In this document: positions 12,124 to 21,488 of the stretch, one piece after another | How positions within the stretch are numbered: the first letter of the stretch is position 1 | Layout: each line of letters opens with the position of its first letter | Assembly (NCBI RefSeq): GCF_022878925.1 | Contig: NZ_CP084626.1 | Span: 1,798,001 to 1,862,000 of the forward strand | Source: Caballeronia sp. TF1N1 | GTDB lineage: Bacteria; Pseudomonadota; Gammaproteobacteria; Burkholderiales; Burkholderiaceae | Reading direction: 5' to 3' | Length of the DNA stretch: 64,000 nt | Translations under genes and position numbers: made by a program | The notes under the pieces: generated by a model | The model's input: only the letters and a program-made list of their open reading frames with translations | Databases searched by the model: none | What the model was told of the DNA's origin: nothing

Positions 12124-12204
12124 TTCAACTCACCTGGATCTTGATGTTTCCGTGACACTCATGTGCCGCGATTTGCTTCTTTGTCTGCCTGACGCTTCGG
12201 CCGT

Positions 12205-12978
12205 TTACTGAACCTCGGCCAACGCCGCCTGGCAAATCGCAAGAAAATCTTCCGACTTCAAGGACGCGCCGCCAATCAGCCCGCCGTCGATGTCCTGTTG
12301 CCCGAACAATTCCTGCGCGTTCTCGGGCTTCACGCTGCCGCCATACAACAGCGGCACGTTCGCCACCGACGCACCCTTCTCCGCCAGCTTCGCACGCACG
12401 AACGCGTGAACATCCTGCGCTTGCTGCGCCGTGGCGCTCTTGCCCGTGCCGATGGCCCACACCGGCTCGTACGCCACCACGATGCTCGCTGCCTGTTCCT
12501 CGGTCAACGCGAGCAACACGGCTTCGAGCTGCGTGCCGACGACTTCTTCAGTCGAGCCTGCTTCGCGCTGTTCGAGCGTCTCGCCGACGCACACAATGGG
12601 CGTCAGGCCTGCGTCGATTGCACGCAGCGCCTTGGCCGCCACGAGTTCCGGACTTTCGCGATGATACGCGCGCCGCTCGGAATGTCCGACGATCGCGTAT
12701 GTCACACCGAAATCGGCGGCCATTTCCGCCGCGACTTCTCCGGTGAACGCGCCCTTCTCATGCGCGGACACATCCTGAACGCCCCAGCGCACGACCGAGC
12801 CGCTCAAAAGCGCCTGCGATTGCGCGAGGTACGGACATGGAACGCATACGCCCACACCCACGCTCTTCTGCAAGGCCGACGCCCCAACGGCGACCTCGCT
12901 CAGCAAAGCCGCGTTCTCTTTGATGCGGCCATGCATCTTCCAGTTGCCCACCACCAGTTTCGCTCGTTGTCTGGACAT
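12205..12978 (-). CDS. tpiA: triose-phosphate isomerase
   Basis: Glycolytic enzyme that interconverts dihydroxyacetone phosphate and glyceraldehyde-3-phosphate. 257 residues, normal length. The catalytic residues are visible: Asn12 and Lys14 in GNWKMHG, His99 in VGHSERR and Glu171 in YEPVWAIGTGKSA. The phosphate-binding LYGGSVKPEN and GLIGGASL segments are near the C-terminus. It is followed by secG 81 bases later, probably co-transcribed. Confidence 0.97.
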   Translation of the reverse strand: MSRQRAKLVVGNWKMHGRIKENAALLSEVAVGASALQKSVGVGVCVPCPYLAQSQALLSGSVVRWGVQDVSAHEKGAFTGEVAAEMAADFGVTYAIVGHSERRAYHRESPELVAAKALRAIDAGLTPIVCVGETLEQREAGSTEEVVGTQLEAVLLALTEEQAASIVVAYEPVWAIGTGKSATAQQAQDVHAFVRAKLAEKGASVANVPLLYGGSVKPENAQELFGQQDIDGGLIGGASLKSEDFLAICQAALAEVQ

Positions 12979-13231
12979 TGTCTCGTCACTCGACGGCGGT
13001 GGAATGACACCGCCATGCGTGGCGGCCTTTGAGGATCACCGGGGCGAACCCGATCGTTCATCAATCGTTCACCCGGAGGTTCAAAGACCACTCTGTTATC
13101 GGAATGTTTGAACCCTCTGCGCGTATTTCGAAAAAGCGAACTGCCAACTGCTTGCAAAACAGGCGATTTTACTGTGATACGGCGAAACCGGTCAAACCGC
13201 CAGAACCGCAACGCGCAATAATCAAGGGCAA

Positions 13232-14248
13232 TCAGGCGTCCTCGCGCCAGTCGAGCATGATCTTGCCGACATGCGTGCTGCTTTCCATCAACGTGTGTGC
13301 GGCCGCGGCTTCGCTTGCCGGGAACACCTGATGAATCACCGGCTTGATACGCCCCGCCTCGATCTCCGGCCAGACTTGCTCTTTCAGCTTAGCGGCAATC
13401 TTCGCCTTGAACGCCACCGGACGCGGCCGCAAGGTCGATCCGGTGATGACCAGCCGACGCCGCAGCACGTCATTGAGATTGATCTCCGCTTTTGCGCCGC
13501 CAAGCAGCGCGATCACGCAGATACGCCCGCCATCCGCGAGCGACTTCAGTTCGCGCGGCAGGTAATCGCCCGCGACCATGTCGAGAATGACGTCGACTCC
13601 ACGATCGTTCGTGAGCGAACGCACCACTTCGACGAAATCTTCCGTCTTGTAGTTGATCGCGCGCTCCGCGCCGAGTGCTTCGCAGGCGCGGCACTTTTCG
13701 TCGCTGCCGGCCGTGGCGAACACGCGAAAGCCGAGCGCCTTCGCAATCTGTATGGCCGTCACGCCGATACCGCTCGATCCGCCCTGCACGAGCAGCGTCT
13801 CCTCGTCGCCGTTTTCGCCCGAACCGAGATGCGCGCGCTCGAAGACATTGCTCCACACGGTGAAGAACGTTTCCGGCAGCGAAGCCGCTTCGATGTCCGT
13901 CAATCCAGCCGGAACCGGCAAACATTGTTCGAGCGGCGCAACCGCGTATTCCGCGTAACCGCCGCCCGCGAGCAGCGCGCAGACGCGATCGCCCTTCTTG
14001 AGGCCGAACGGATTATGTTTTGGATCGAAGTCGCCATCGACGATCTCGCCCGCCACTTCGAGCCCCGGCAAATCCGACGCGCCCGGCGGCGGCGCATACG
14101 CGCCCTTGCGCTGAAATACATCGGGCCGGTTGACGCCCGAAGCGCTCACCTTGATGAGCACTTCGCACTTGCCCGGCTCGGGCTTCGGGCGCTCGCCCAG
14201 CTTCAGCACTTCGGGTGCACCAAACTCAGTGATTTCGATGGCCTTCAT
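13232..14248 (-). CDS. zinc-free NAD(P)H:quinone oxidoreductase (MDR family, PIG3/QorA-like)
   Basis: Predicted cytosolic medium-chain reductase of 338 residues that uses NADPH to reduce quinones or similar carbonyl substrates. It begins MKAIEITEFGAPEVLKLGERP, has the GroES-like N-terminal half (VSASGVNRPDVFQRKGAYAPPPGASDLPGLEVAGEI) and a Rossmann domain with VQGGSSGIGVTAIQIAKALG. The Cys/His zinc ligands of alcohol dehydrogenases are absent, which places it in the quinone oxidoreductase subgroup. ATG 14248 is preferred over upstream in-frame codons that would add 40 atypical residues. It lies between pnp and tpiA. The substrate is not known from sequence. Confidence 0.88.
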   Translation of the reverse strand: MKAIEITEFGAPEVLKLGERPKPEPGKCEVLIKVSASGVNRPDVFQRKGAYAPPPGASDLPGLEVAGEIVDGDFDPKHNPFGLKKGDRVCALLAGGGYAEYAVAPLEQCLPVPAGLTDIEAASLPETFFTVWSNVFERAHLGSGENGDEETLLVQGGSSGIGVTAIQIAKALGFRVFATAGSDEKCRACEALGAERAINYKTEDFVEVVRSLTNDRGVDVILDMVAGDYLPRELKSLADGGRICVIALLGGAKAEINLNDVLRRRLVITGSTLRPRPVAFKAKIAAKLKEQVWPEIEAGRIKPVIHQVFPASEAAAAHTLMESSTHVGKIMLDWREDA

Positions 14249-14300
14249 TGCTTCTCCCAGACAGTCAGTCGTGTGGCAAGCGCGTTGACTTGGCGAACCA

Positions 14301-14345
14301 GATGGCACTGTGTCGCGCGGGCGACACGCGCTCCACAGTGCCATC
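14301..14345. repeat. nested inverted repeat between pnp and the oxidoreductase gene
   Basis: GATGGCACTGTG (14301-14312) is the exact reverse complement of CACAGTGCCATC (14334-14345). Inside it TGTCGC-GCGG-GCGACA (14311-14326) forms a second stem. Neither side has a T run, so it is not a standard intrinsic terminator. It could separate the pnp transcript from the downstream gene or be part of an mRNA-processing site. Confidence 0.6.
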
Positions 14346-14442
14346 GGGTCCGGCGATGCATCGGACAAAGCGTCGCCCGCTGCACCTCATACAAGAAAAC
14401 GGCCGGCTCGCAGATGCGGCCGGCCGTCGACACATTACCGCA

Positions 14443-16581
14443 TTACTGCTGCGGCTGCGTCGGTTCGGCTTGTTGCGCGGCTTCGTTCAGAAGCGCCTTG
14501 GCCGACAGACGCACGCGACCCTTCTCGTCCGTCTGGATGACCTTGACCTTCACGATCTGGCCTTCCTTCAGGTAGTCGTTGATGTCCTTCACACGCTCGT
14601 TGACGATTTCCGAGATGTGCAGGAGACCATCCTTGCCCGGCAGGATATTCACGATCGCGCCGAAGTCCAGCAGCTTGAGCACCGGACCTTCGTACACTTG
14701 GCCCACTTCCACTTCGGCCGTGATGTTCTCGATACGCTTCTTCGCCTCGGCCATGCCTTCCGAGCTCGTGCTCGCAATGGTCACGACGCCGTCGTCGGAA
14801 ATGTCGATGGTCGTGCCGGTCTCTTCCGTCAGCGCGCGGATCACCGAACCGCCCTTGCCGATCACGTCGCGAATCTTCTCCGGATTGATCTTGATGGTGA
14901 TCATGCGCGGCGCGTAGTCCGATAACTCCGTGTTCGTGGTCGGCACCGCGGCGGTCATCTTGCCGAGGATATGCATGCGGCCTTCCTTCGCCTGCGCGAG
15001 CGCGACCTGCATGATTTCCTTGGTGATGCCCTGAATCTTGATGTCCATTTGCAGCGCCGTCACGCCTTGCGCGGTGCCGGCCACCTTGAAGTCCATGTCG
15101 CCGAGGTGATCTTCGTCGCCGAGGATGTCGGTCAGAACCGCGAACTTGTTGTCTTCGAGGATCAGGCCCATGGCGATGCCGGCCACGTGCGCCTTCATCG
15201 GCACGCCGGCGTCCATCAGCGCGAGGCAACCGCCGCAGACCGAAGCCATCGACGAAGAGCCGTTCGATTCCGTGATTTCCGACACGACGCGGATGGAATA
15301 GCCGAATTCGTCGGCGTTCGGCAGGCACGCGACCAGCGCGCGCTTGGCGAGACGGCCGTGACCGATTTCACGGCGCTTCGGCGAACCGACGCGGCCCGTT
15401 TCGCCCGTCGCGAACGGCGGCATGTTGTAGTGAAGCATGAAGCGCTCGCGGTATTCGCCTTCGAGCGCGTCGATGTTCTGCTCGTCGCCCTTCGTGCCGA
15501 GCGTGGCGACGACCAGCGCCTGCGTCTCGCCGCGCGTGAAGAGCGCCGAGCCGTGGGTGCGCGGCAGAACGCCGGTGCGGATTTCGATCGGACGCACGGT
15601 GCGCGTGTCGCGACCGTCGATACGCGGTTCGCCGTTCAAAATCTGCGAACGGACGATCTTCGCTTCGATGTCGAACAACACGTTGCCGATGGTCGCCGCA
15701 TCCGCCGCTGCCGTGCCCGAAGCAGCCGCGTCCGCTGCGAGCTTCGCCGAGGTCGCCGCGAAAACTTCCTTCAGCTTGGCCGAACGCGCTTGCTTGTTGC
15801 GCAGTTGATAAGCCGCTTCCAGTTCCGGCTTGGCGATTTCCGTGACGCGCGAGATGAGCGCTTCGTTCTTCGGGGCCGGCTGCCAGTCCCATTCCGGCTT
15901 GCCGCCGTCGCGCACCAGTTCATGGATTGCGTCGATGGCGATTTGCATTTGCTCGTGGCCGAACACGACCGCGCCGAGCATGACTTCCTCGGACAACTGC
16001 TGCGCTTCCGATTCCACCATCAGCACCGCGCGTTCCGTACCGGCGACCACGAGGTCGAGCGCCGATTCCTTCATTTGCGGACGCGTCGGGTTCAGCACGT
16101 ATTCGTTGTTGATGTAGGCGACGCGCGCGGCGCCGACCGGGCCGTTGAACGGCAGACCGGACACGGCGAGCGCTGCCGACGCGCCGATCAGCGCGGGAAT
16201 GTCGGCGGGAACGTCCGGGTTCAGCGACAGGACGTGGATCACGACCTGCACTTCGTTATAGAAGCCTTCCGGGAAGAGCGGGCGCAGCGGACGGTCGATC
16301 AGGCGCGAGATGAGCGTCTCGCCTTCGGACGGACGGCCTTCGCGGCGGAAGAAGCCACCCGGAATCTTGCCGGCAGCGTAGGTCTTTTCGAGGTAATCGA
16401 CGGTCAGCGGGAAGAAATCCTGACCCGGCTTGGCGGTCTTTGCGCCGACGACAGTGGCGAGCACGACGGTATCTTCGACATCGACGATCACCGCGCCGCT
16501 TGCCTGACGAGCGATTTCACCCGTTTCCAGGCGGACGTTATGCTGTCCCCACTTGAATTCCTTGACGATCTTATTGAACAT
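14443..16581 (-). CDS. pnp: polyribonucleotide nucleotidyltransferase (PNPase)
   Basis: 3'-5' phosphorolytic exoribonuclease that degrades mRNA and forms part of the degradosome. 712 residues, normal length. Domains in order: first RNase PH domain (about 1-140), helical linker, second RNase PH domain (about 310-540), KH domain with [20 protein letters not shown] (GKGG loop, about 560-590), and S1 domain (about 620-690). The C-terminus is Gln/Pro-rich. It lies downstream of rpsO as in most proteobacteria. The 388-base rpsO-pnp spacer contains a long hairpin reminiscent of the RNase III-processed autoregulatory leader of E. coli pnp. Confidence 0.97.
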   Translation of the reverse strand: MFNKIVKEFKWGQHNVRLETGEIARQASGAVIVDVEDTVVLATVVGAKTAKPGQDFFPLTVDYLEKTYAAGKIPGGFFRREGRPSEGETLISRLIDRPLRPLFPEGFYNEVQVVIHVLSLNPDVPADIPALIGASAALAVSGLPFNGPVGAARVAYINNEYVLNPTRPQMKESALDLVVAGTERAVLMVESEAQQLSEEVMLGAVVFGHEQMQIAIDAIHELVRDGGKPEWDWQPAPKNEALISRVTEIAKPELEAAYQLRNKQARSAKLKEVFAATSAKLAADAAASGTAAADAATIGNVLFDIEAKIVRSQILNGEPRIDGRDTRTVRPIEIRTGVLPRTHGSALFTRGETQALVVATLGTKGDEQNIDALEGEYRERFMLHYNMPPFATGETGRVGSPKRREIGHGRLAKRALVACLPNADEFGYSIRVVSEITESNGSSSMASVCGGCLALMDAGVPMKAHVAGIAMGLILEDNKFAVLTDILGDEDHLGDMDFKVAGTAQGVTALQMDIKIQGITKEIMQVALAQAKEGRMHILGKMTAAVPTTNTELSDYAPRMITIKINPEKIRDVIGKGGSVIRALTEETGTTIDISDDGVVTIASTSSEGMAEAKKRIENITAEVEVGQVYEGPVLKLLDFGAIVNILPGKDGLLHISEIVNERVKDINDYLKEGQIVKVKVIQTDEKGRVRLSAKALLNEAAQQAEPTQPQQ

Positions 16582-16683
16582 TGCGACTCCTTCTACGTTG
16601 CGCCACGCCGGATCGGTGGACGTTTGCCCACCGGACGGCGCTGGCTAGGCGGTACCGAGCCGCGCTTGAGAGGTGTGTTATGC

Positions 16684-16730
16684 CATTCCAGCGCGCCGCG
16701 CGCATTGAGTGTTCATACCGCGCTGGAATG
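16684..16730 (-). promoter_or_regulatory. 12-bp hairpin in the pnp leader (possible RNase III/PNPase autoregulation site)
   Basis: CATTCCAGCGCG (16684-16695) is the exact reverse complement of CGCGCTGGAATG (16719-16730), with a 23-base loop. It lies about 100 bases upstream of the pnp ATG. GTGT/ACAC flanks could lengthen the stem after a bulge. Established knowledge: E. coli pnp is autoregulated through a leader hairpin cut by RNase III. Equivalence here is inferred from position. Confidence 0.5.
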
Positions 16731-16890
16731 ACACAAAGCTCCGCCGCGAGGCTGCACCGAGTGTCTGTCCGGATGAAGCATCCGGGGTAAAGCATGTGAA
16801 CTACTTGCCGATTATCAGCATTCGACGAACCCAATGATGAGAGATCGACCGAGCGCTGACCGGGCAAATGATCAGGCGAGCGGATCGCGC

Positions 16891-16928
16891 AAAAACAAAA
16901 TGCCTGTATCAGCGAACTGACACAGGCA
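16891..16928 (-). terminator. intrinsic terminator downstream of rpsO
   Basis: On the minus strand TGCCTGTGTCAG-TTCG-CTGATACAGGCA forms a stem of 12 pairs (one mismatch) with a UUCG tetraloop, followed by TTTTGTTTTT. This is a textbook intrinsic terminator 41 bases after the rpsO stop. It may be partly read through into pnp. Confidence 0.9.
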
Positions 16929-16969
16929 CTTCGTTAGAACGCTGGCCGCAAAGCCACGTTTGGGCGCAA

Positions 16970-17239
16970 TTACTTACGCAGACCCAGTTTTTCGATCAGC
17001 GAGCGGTAACGGTCCGCGTCCTTGCCCTTCAGGTAGTCGAGCAGCTTGCGGCGACGGCTCACCATGCGCAGCAAACCGCGGCGGCTGTGGTGGTCCTTCG
17101 TGTGGGCCTTGAAGTGGACGGTCAGTTCGTTGATGCGGCTCGTGAGCAGTGCGACTTGCACTTCGGGGGAGCCAGTGTCGTTGGCGCCGCGCGCGTATTC
17201 GGCGACGACGTCGGACTTCTTGATTTCTGCTGCGGACAT
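16970..17239 (-). CDS. rpsO: 30S ribosomal protein S15
   Basis: 89 residues, the standard length of S15, a primary 16S rRNA-binding protein. The sequence [33 protein letters not shown] and the later [24 protein letters not shown] helix are diagnostic. A TATACT hexamer (complement of 17380-17385) about 140 bases upstream is a possible -10 element without a clear -35. Followed by a strong terminator and then pnp. Confidence 0.98.
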   Translation of the reverse strand: MSAAEIKKSDVVAEYARGANDTGSPEVQVALLTSRINELTVHFKAHTKDHHSRRGLLRMVSRRRKLLDYLKGKDADRYRSLIEKLGLRK

Positions 17240-17413
17240 TTGCTTTTCCTTTAAAACAGACAGGCGGTCACGGAAGAAAGGCCGTGCCGTGGTTTGTTCA
17301 CGATAGTTTCGCTTCTTCCAAACTCTTGGTTTCAGACTGTTTTCGACAGCCGGATCGAGTCAAAAAAGCGAAGCGCAGAGTATAGCATAGGGCGAAGTCC
17401 GAAAGACGGGAGA

Positions 17414-18709
17414 CTAGCGCGCCGGACGCGCCATCTGGCACGTCGACGGCTGGACGGTCTTTTCCGCCGGCACCGCGAGCAGCGTCCGAAAGCCATAGTC
17501 CGAGCCTTCGTTATCGAACCGGATGCCCGCCGTGCCCGCCTTGTCCATCTCCATGACATACAGGGGCTGGATCAGTTGATGATCTTCCGCGCGCATGGTC
17601 GATGCGTGGAATCCTTCGCCATCGAACTTCATGCCTTCGAGCGCGCGGGCCACGGCGTAAGGGTCCGCGCTCCCGGCGCGCGTCATCGCGGCGGCGAGCA
17701 TCTCGATCATCAGCGGCATGCGCAGCACGAGGTAATCGTCCGATGCCGCCGGATAGCGCGCGCGGAAATCGCGGTAATACGCGTCCGATAACGCGCCGCC
17801 CGCATTCGGATGCCAGTCGGCGACCGCGATCACGCGCTTTACGCCGGCGTCACCCAGCGCGGCCGGTGCGCCGAGACTGTTGCCGTAGAACGTGTAGAAC
17901 TTCGTGTCGAGCCCCTGCTCGCGCGCCGCCTTGACGAGCAGCGTGAGATCGTTGCCCCAATTTCCGGTGATGACCGCGTCGGCCCCGCTCGCGCGAATCT
18001 TCGCGATATACGGCGCGAAATCCTTCACGCGGCCGATCGGATGAAACTCGTCGCCCGCAATCGCGATATCCGGCCTGCGTTCCTTCAGCGCACGCTGCGC
18101 TTCGCGGCTGACGTCGTGGCCGAAGCTGTAATCCTGATTCAGCAGATAGACCTTTTTGACCGCGCGATCGTTCTTCAGCGCGTCCGCGAGCGCGTCCATG
18201 CGCATGCCGGCGTGGGCATCGAAGCGAAAATGCCAGAAACTACACGCGGCGTTGGTCAGGGCGGGATCGTCGGCGGAGTAGTTGAGGAACACCACGCGAT
18301 GCTCGGGCTCGCGCCCGTTCTGCTTGTCGATGGCCGTCACCAGCGCGGCCGCCACCGCCGAACTGTTGCCCTGCATGACGAAGCCGATCCTGTCGTCGAT
18401 CGCCGCGCGCAACTGTACGAGGCTCGCCTCGCTGCTGCCTTTGCCATCGAGCACGACGAGTCGCAGCGGGTGCATGCCGTCGGCGAGCTTCACGCCGCCC
18501 TTCGCATTCACGCGCTCCACGCCGAAGCGCAAGTTGCGCTCGACCGCCGCGCCTGCGTTGGCGAAAGGTCCGGACATGCCCTCGATCATCGCGAGCTCGA
18601 TGGGCGGCAAATCGGCGGCGCTTACGTGCGCCATGAAAGACGACATCGCGCAGGCCAGCGCGGCCCGTTGCAGCCATCGCGCGGCTCGTTTGCTTGCGGA
18701 TTCGCTCAC
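17414..18709 (-). CDS. periplasmic substrate-binding protein of the Leu/Ile/Val-type (orphan)
   Basis: 431 residues from a GTG start at 18709 that has AAGGG about seven bases upstream. A signal peptide is clear (ARWLQRAALACAMSSFMAHVSA, cleavage before ADLPPIEL). The mature part opens with IELAMIEGMSGPFANAGAAVERNLRFGVERVNAKGG, a type I periplasmic-binding fold (Peripla_BP_6 family) as in branched-chain amino acid or urea-type ABC importers. No permease or ATPase gene is adjacent, so either it serves a transporter elsewhere or works as a sensor-linked binder. The ligand cannot be named. It is divergent from the lipoprotein gene at 18975. Confidence 0.82.
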   Translation of the reverse strand: MSESASKRAARWLQRAALACAMSSFMAHVSAADLPPIELAMIEGMSGPFANAGAAVERNLRFGVERVNAKGGVKLADGMHPLRLVVLDGKGSSEASLVQLRAAIDDRIGFVMQGNSSAVAAALVTAIDKQNGREPEHRVVFLNYSADDPALTNAACSFWHFRFDAHAGMRMDALADALKNDRAVKKVYLLNQDYSFGHDVSREAQRALKERRPDIAIAGDEFHPIGRVKDFAPYIAKIRASGADAVITGNWGNDLTLLVKAAREQGLDTKFYTFYGNSLGAPAALGDAGVKRVIAVADWHPNAGGALSDAYYRDFRARYPAASDDYLVLRMPLMIEMLAAAMTRAGSADPYAVARALEGMKFDGEGFHASTMRAEDHQLIQPLYVMEMDKAGTAGIRFDNEGSDYGFRTLLAVPAEKTVQPSTCQMARPAR

Positions 18710-18974
18710 CGTCAGCCCTTCCAGTCGAAGAAAGGGCGGATCATAGAACGGCTACGGCTCGCGGTGCAAGTGCGGCGATTCCGCGAGCGCCCTCTTCGCG
18801 CCGATGAGAGGCATCGCGCTTTTGTCCCGATGGCGTGTCAAAATCGAACGCGAACGATCCAGGCTTTGGCGACGATCGTCAAAACGATGAATGCGACAAC
18901 GCGCGGCGCGCTGGAATCATCGAGGCGCCAAGAACGTTAACACTGTCGCGACACAAGAATGTGTGGAGGCCTTC

Positions 18975-19490
18975 ATGCTGAACTCTTTCAACCGGCTGCG
19001 CGGCACGCTCGCTTGCGTGGGCGCCGCGCTCATGCTCACGGCTTGCGCGCAGCCCTGGCAAAACTTTCAGACGGGCGCGGATTCATCCACGCTCACCGCG
19101 CGCTTGGGCCCGCCACGCGAAGTCTACGATTTGCCCAACGGCGGCAAGCGCCTGATGTGGCCGACTCAACCGCTCGGTGAAGTCACGACCGCCGCCGATG
19201 TCGATGCTTCCGGCAAGATCGTCAGCGTGCGGCAAGTGCTCGACGAGAACGAGTTCTACAAGGCGCAGATCGGCACATGGACCAAGACGGACGTGCTCGT
19301 GAATTTCGGCCGTCCGGTGGAGACGTCGTACTTCCCGCTGATGAAGCGCGAAGTCTGGACGTATCGCTACATGGAGGCGAACGTCTGGTACATGATGTAC
19401 AACTTCTATTTCGATGAACAAGGCATCGTGCGTCTCACGCAAAAAACGCCAGACCCGCTGCACGATCCCGACCGCCGCAACGCCTTTTGA
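18975..19490 (+). CDS. small lipoprotein with BamE/SmpA-like architecture
   Basis: 171 residues from ATG 18975, supported by GGAGG at 18965-18969. Lipoprotein signal: MLNSFNRLRGTLACVGAALMLTAC, with the lipobox LTAC. The mature protein has two beta-rich modules; the second (VLVNFGRPVETSYFPLMKREVWTYRY) follows the F/G-x-P...EVWxY pattern of the SmpA/BamE and related envelope lipoproteins. The function is not known; a role in outer membrane maintenance is only suggested by the fold pattern. It converges on leuA with a shared terminator between them. Confidence 0.78.
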   Translation: MLNSFNRLRGTLACVGAALMLTACAQPWQNFQTGADSSTLTARLGPPREVYDLPNGGKRLMWPTQPLGEVTTAADVDASGKIVSVRQVLDENEFYKAQIGTWTKTDVLVNFGRPVETSYFPLMKREVWTYRYMEANVWYMMYNFYFDEQGIVRLTQKTPDPLHDPDRRNAF

Positions 19491-19506
19491 AGTATTCAAA
19501 ATGACG

Positions 19507-19531
19507 AAGGCCTCGCTAATCGCGAGGCCTT
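19507..19531. terminator. bidirectional terminator between the lipoprotein gene and leuA
   Basis: AAGGCCTCGC (19507-19516) pairs perfectly with GCGAGGCCTT (19522-19531) around a five-base loop. It is flanked by TTCGTTTCG on the plus side and TTCGTCATTTTG on the minus side. It lies 16 bases past the lipoprotein stop and 26 bases past the leuA stop. Confidence 0.85.
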
Positions 19532-19557
19532 TCGTTTCGAGCTACATCAAGCCGCGA

Positions 19558-21102
19558 TCAAAGCTGCGGGTTGAGCTTTTCGACCTTCGAATGCAGCTTG
19601 TTCAACGCGGCGATATAAGCCTTCGCCGACGCCGCGATGATGTCCGGGTCCGTGCCCACGCCATTCACGATCCGCCCGCTCTTCGAAAGACGCACCGTGA
19701 CTTCGCCCTGTGCCTGCGTGCCGGTCGTGATTGCGTTGACCGAATACAGCACCAGTTCCGCGCCGCTATCCACCTTCGATTCGATCGCGTGCAACGTCGC
19801 ATCGACCGGGCCGTTGCCGCGCGCTTCGCCCGTCACTTCCGCGCCTTCGACCGCGAACACCACTTGTGCTTGCGGTTGCTCGCCGGTCTCCGAGTGCTGC
19901 TTCATCGACACGAAGCGGAAGTGTTCCTTCGCCTGCGCTTCCGCCGATTCCTCCGAGACGATCTGCATGATGTCTTCGTCGAAAATCTCGGCCTTGCGGT
20001 CGGCGAGTTCCTTGAAGCGCGCGAACGCGGCGTTCACGTCGGCTTCGGATTCGAGTTGCACGCCGAGTTCTTCCAGACGCTGCTTGAACGCGTTACGGCC
20101 TGACAACTTGCCGAGCACGATCTTGTTCGCCGCCCAGCCCACGTCTTCCGCGCGCATGATTTCGTACGTGTCGCGCGCCTTCAGGACGCCGTCCTGGTGG
20201 ATGCCCGACGCGTGTGCAAACGCGTTTGCGCCGACCACTGCCTTGTTCGGCTGCACGACGAAGCCGGTGATCTGCGAAACGAGCTTCGACGTGGGCACGA
20301 TCTGCGTCGTATCGATACCGACATCGAGCCCGAAGTAGTCCTTGCGCGTCTTGATCGCCATCACGATTTCTTCGAGCGACGTATTGCCCGCGCGTTCGCC
20401 GAGTCCGTTCATCGTGCACTCGACCTGACGCGCGCCGCCGATCTGCACGCCCGCCAGCGAATTGGCGACGGCCATGCCGAGGTCATCGTGACAATGCACG
20501 GAGAAGACCGCCTTGTCCGAATTCGGGATGCGCTCGCGCAGCGTCTTCACGAGATTGCCGTACAGCTCGGGCACGCCGTAACCGACCGTATCCGCGATAT
20601 TGATGGTGCGCGCGCCTTCGTCGATCACCGCTTCGAGCACGCGGCAAAGAAAGTCGATGTCCGAGCGGCTGCCGTCTTCCGGCGAAAACTCGACGTCGTC
20701 CGTGAACTTGCGCGCGAAACGCACCGCAAGACGCGACTGCTCGTACACCTGTTCCGGCGTCATGCGCAGCTTCTTTTCCATATGCAGCGCGGACGTCGCG
20801 ATGAACGTATGGATGCGAAACTGGCTCGCGGGTTTCAAGGCGTCGGCGGCGCGCTGGATGTCCTTGTCGTTCGCGCGGGCGAGCGAGCAGACCGTGCTGT
20901 CCTTGATCATCGAGGCGATCGTGTGGATGGCGTCGAAGTCTCCGTTCGAGCTGGCCGCGAAGCCCGCCTCGATCACGTCGACCTTCATGCGCTCCAGTTG
21001 CCGCGCGATACGGATTTTTTCTTCCTTCGTCATGGACGCGCCGGGGGACTGCTCGCCATCGCGCAAGGTCGTATCGAAGATGATCAACTTGTCTGCTGCC
21101 AT
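19558..21102 (-). CDS. leuA: 2-isopropylmalate synthase
   Basis: First committed step of leucine biosynthesis: condenses acetyl-CoA with 2-oxoisovalerate. 514 residues. The catalytic TIM barrel starts with [18 protein letters not shown] (Arg14/Asp15), includes the metal-binding [13 protein letters not shown] and ends near residue 330. The linker and C-terminal leucine-binding regulatory domain follow (about 390-510). ATG 21102 has GGAG seven bases upstream. The 132 bases between the putative leader peptide stop and this ATG may contain the regulatory RNA. Confidence 0.97.
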   Translation of the reverse strand: MAADKLIIFDTTLRDGEQSPGASMTKEEKIRIARQLERMKVDVIEAGFAASSNGDFDAIHTIASMIKDSTVCSLARANDKDIQRAADALKPASQFRIHTFIATSALHMEKKLRMTPEQVYEQSRLAVRFARKFTDDVEFSPEDGSRSDIDFLCRVLEAVIDEGARTINIADTVGYGVPELYGNLVKTLRERIPNSDKAVFSVHCHDDLGMAVANSLAGVQIGGARQVECTMNGLGERAGNTSLEEIVMAIKTRKDYFGLDVGIDTTQIVPTSKLVSQITGFVVQPNKAVVGANAFAHASGIHQDGVLKARDTYEIMRAEDVGWAANKIVLGKLSGRNAFKQRLEELGVQLESEADVNAAFARFKELADRKAEIFDEDIMQIVSEESAEAQAKEHFRFVSMKQHSETGEQPQAQVVFAVEGAEVTGEARGNGPVDATLHAIESKVDSGAELVLYSVNAITTGTQAQGEVTVRLSKSGRIVNGVGTDPDIIAASAKAYIAALNKLHSKVEKLNPQL

Positions 21103-21234
21103 GTTGGACTCCAGTGGGGAGAATTATCGACTGTTGGAATTATCGCGTTGAAGCGAAAGACAAAAGGGAATTCGGGTGTTCGCGCCACCGCTGGCGTCGA
21201 AAACCTTGAACGAGCAGACGGGAGGCGAGAAGAA

Positions 21235-21321
21235 TCAGCGCGGTAGGCGCGCTAGTAGCGATAGTGCGCGTAGCGACGCACTAGCCGAATGAAGCGAGAG
21301 GGAGAACGAGAAAAAGTTCAT
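21235..21321 (-). CDS. putative leucine-rich leader peptide of leuA (attenuator), not too short to matter: 28 aa
   Basis: Seen directly: ATG at 21321 opens a 28-codon frame ending TGA at 21235. It encodes MNFFSFSLSLHSASAS followed by LRALSLLARLPR. Seven residues are leucine and five of these use CTA (codons 17, 20, 22, 23, 26), a rare codon in such a GC-rich genome. It lies 132 bases upstream of leuA in the same direction. Family knowledge: enterobacterial leuL peptides sense leucyl-tRNA through runs of rare leucine codons. Inference: ribosome stalling at the CTA cluster controls leuA. There is no Shine-Dalgarno, and the promoter spacing puts the transcript start at or next to the ATG, so it is probably leaderless. 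No strong U-tailed terminator is visible downstream, so the mechanism (Rho or anti-antiterminator) is open. Confidence 0.72.
   Translation of the reverse strand: MNFFSFSLSLHSASASLRALSLLARLPR
21251..21285 (-). promoter_or_regulatory. mutually exclusive RNA stems within the leuA leader
   Basis: TAGTGCG (21262-21268) can pair with CGCACTA (21277-21283), while GCTAGT (21251-21256) can pair with ACTAGC (21280-21285). The two stems share bases 21280-21283, so only one can form. They overlap the CTA codons of the leader peptide, the arrangement expected of a translation-dependent switch. Confidence 0.5.
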
Positions 21322-21327
21322 TCGAAA

Positions 21328-21356
21328 ACTATAACGGCTTTTAGGAACGCGTGCAA
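21328..21356 (-). promoter_or_regulatory. sigma-70 promoter of the leuA leader
   Basis: On the minus strand TTGCAC (complement of 21351-21356) is followed after exactly 17 bases by TATAGT (complement of 21328-21333). Both hexamers match consensus at four or more positions. Standard spacing from the -10 places the start nucleotide at about 21321, the first base of the leader ATG. Confidence 0.72.
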
Positions 21357-21420
21357 TCGGGCTTTCCGATCGAACCGATTGACTTTTACCTGCCGATAGT
21401 CATGCAAAACAGCGCGTAGG

Positions 21421-21458
21421 AAAACAAAAAGCCTGCATTCCGTTGGGAAGCAGGCTTT
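21421..21458 (-). terminator. intrinsic terminator of the NlpC/P60 gene
   Basis: On the minus strand AAAGCCTGC and GCAGGCTTT (21428-21436 with 21450-21458) form a nine-pair stem followed by TTTTTGTTTT, 30 bases beyond the stop at 21489. Confidence 0.9.
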
Positions 21459-21488
21459 CGTAGATTCAGACGGCTTACAACTTACGGC

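Noticed and set aside
14971..16731. 586-codon open frame opposite pnp
   Set aside because: Arg/Asp/His-rich antisense shadow; pnp is unmistakable on the other strand.
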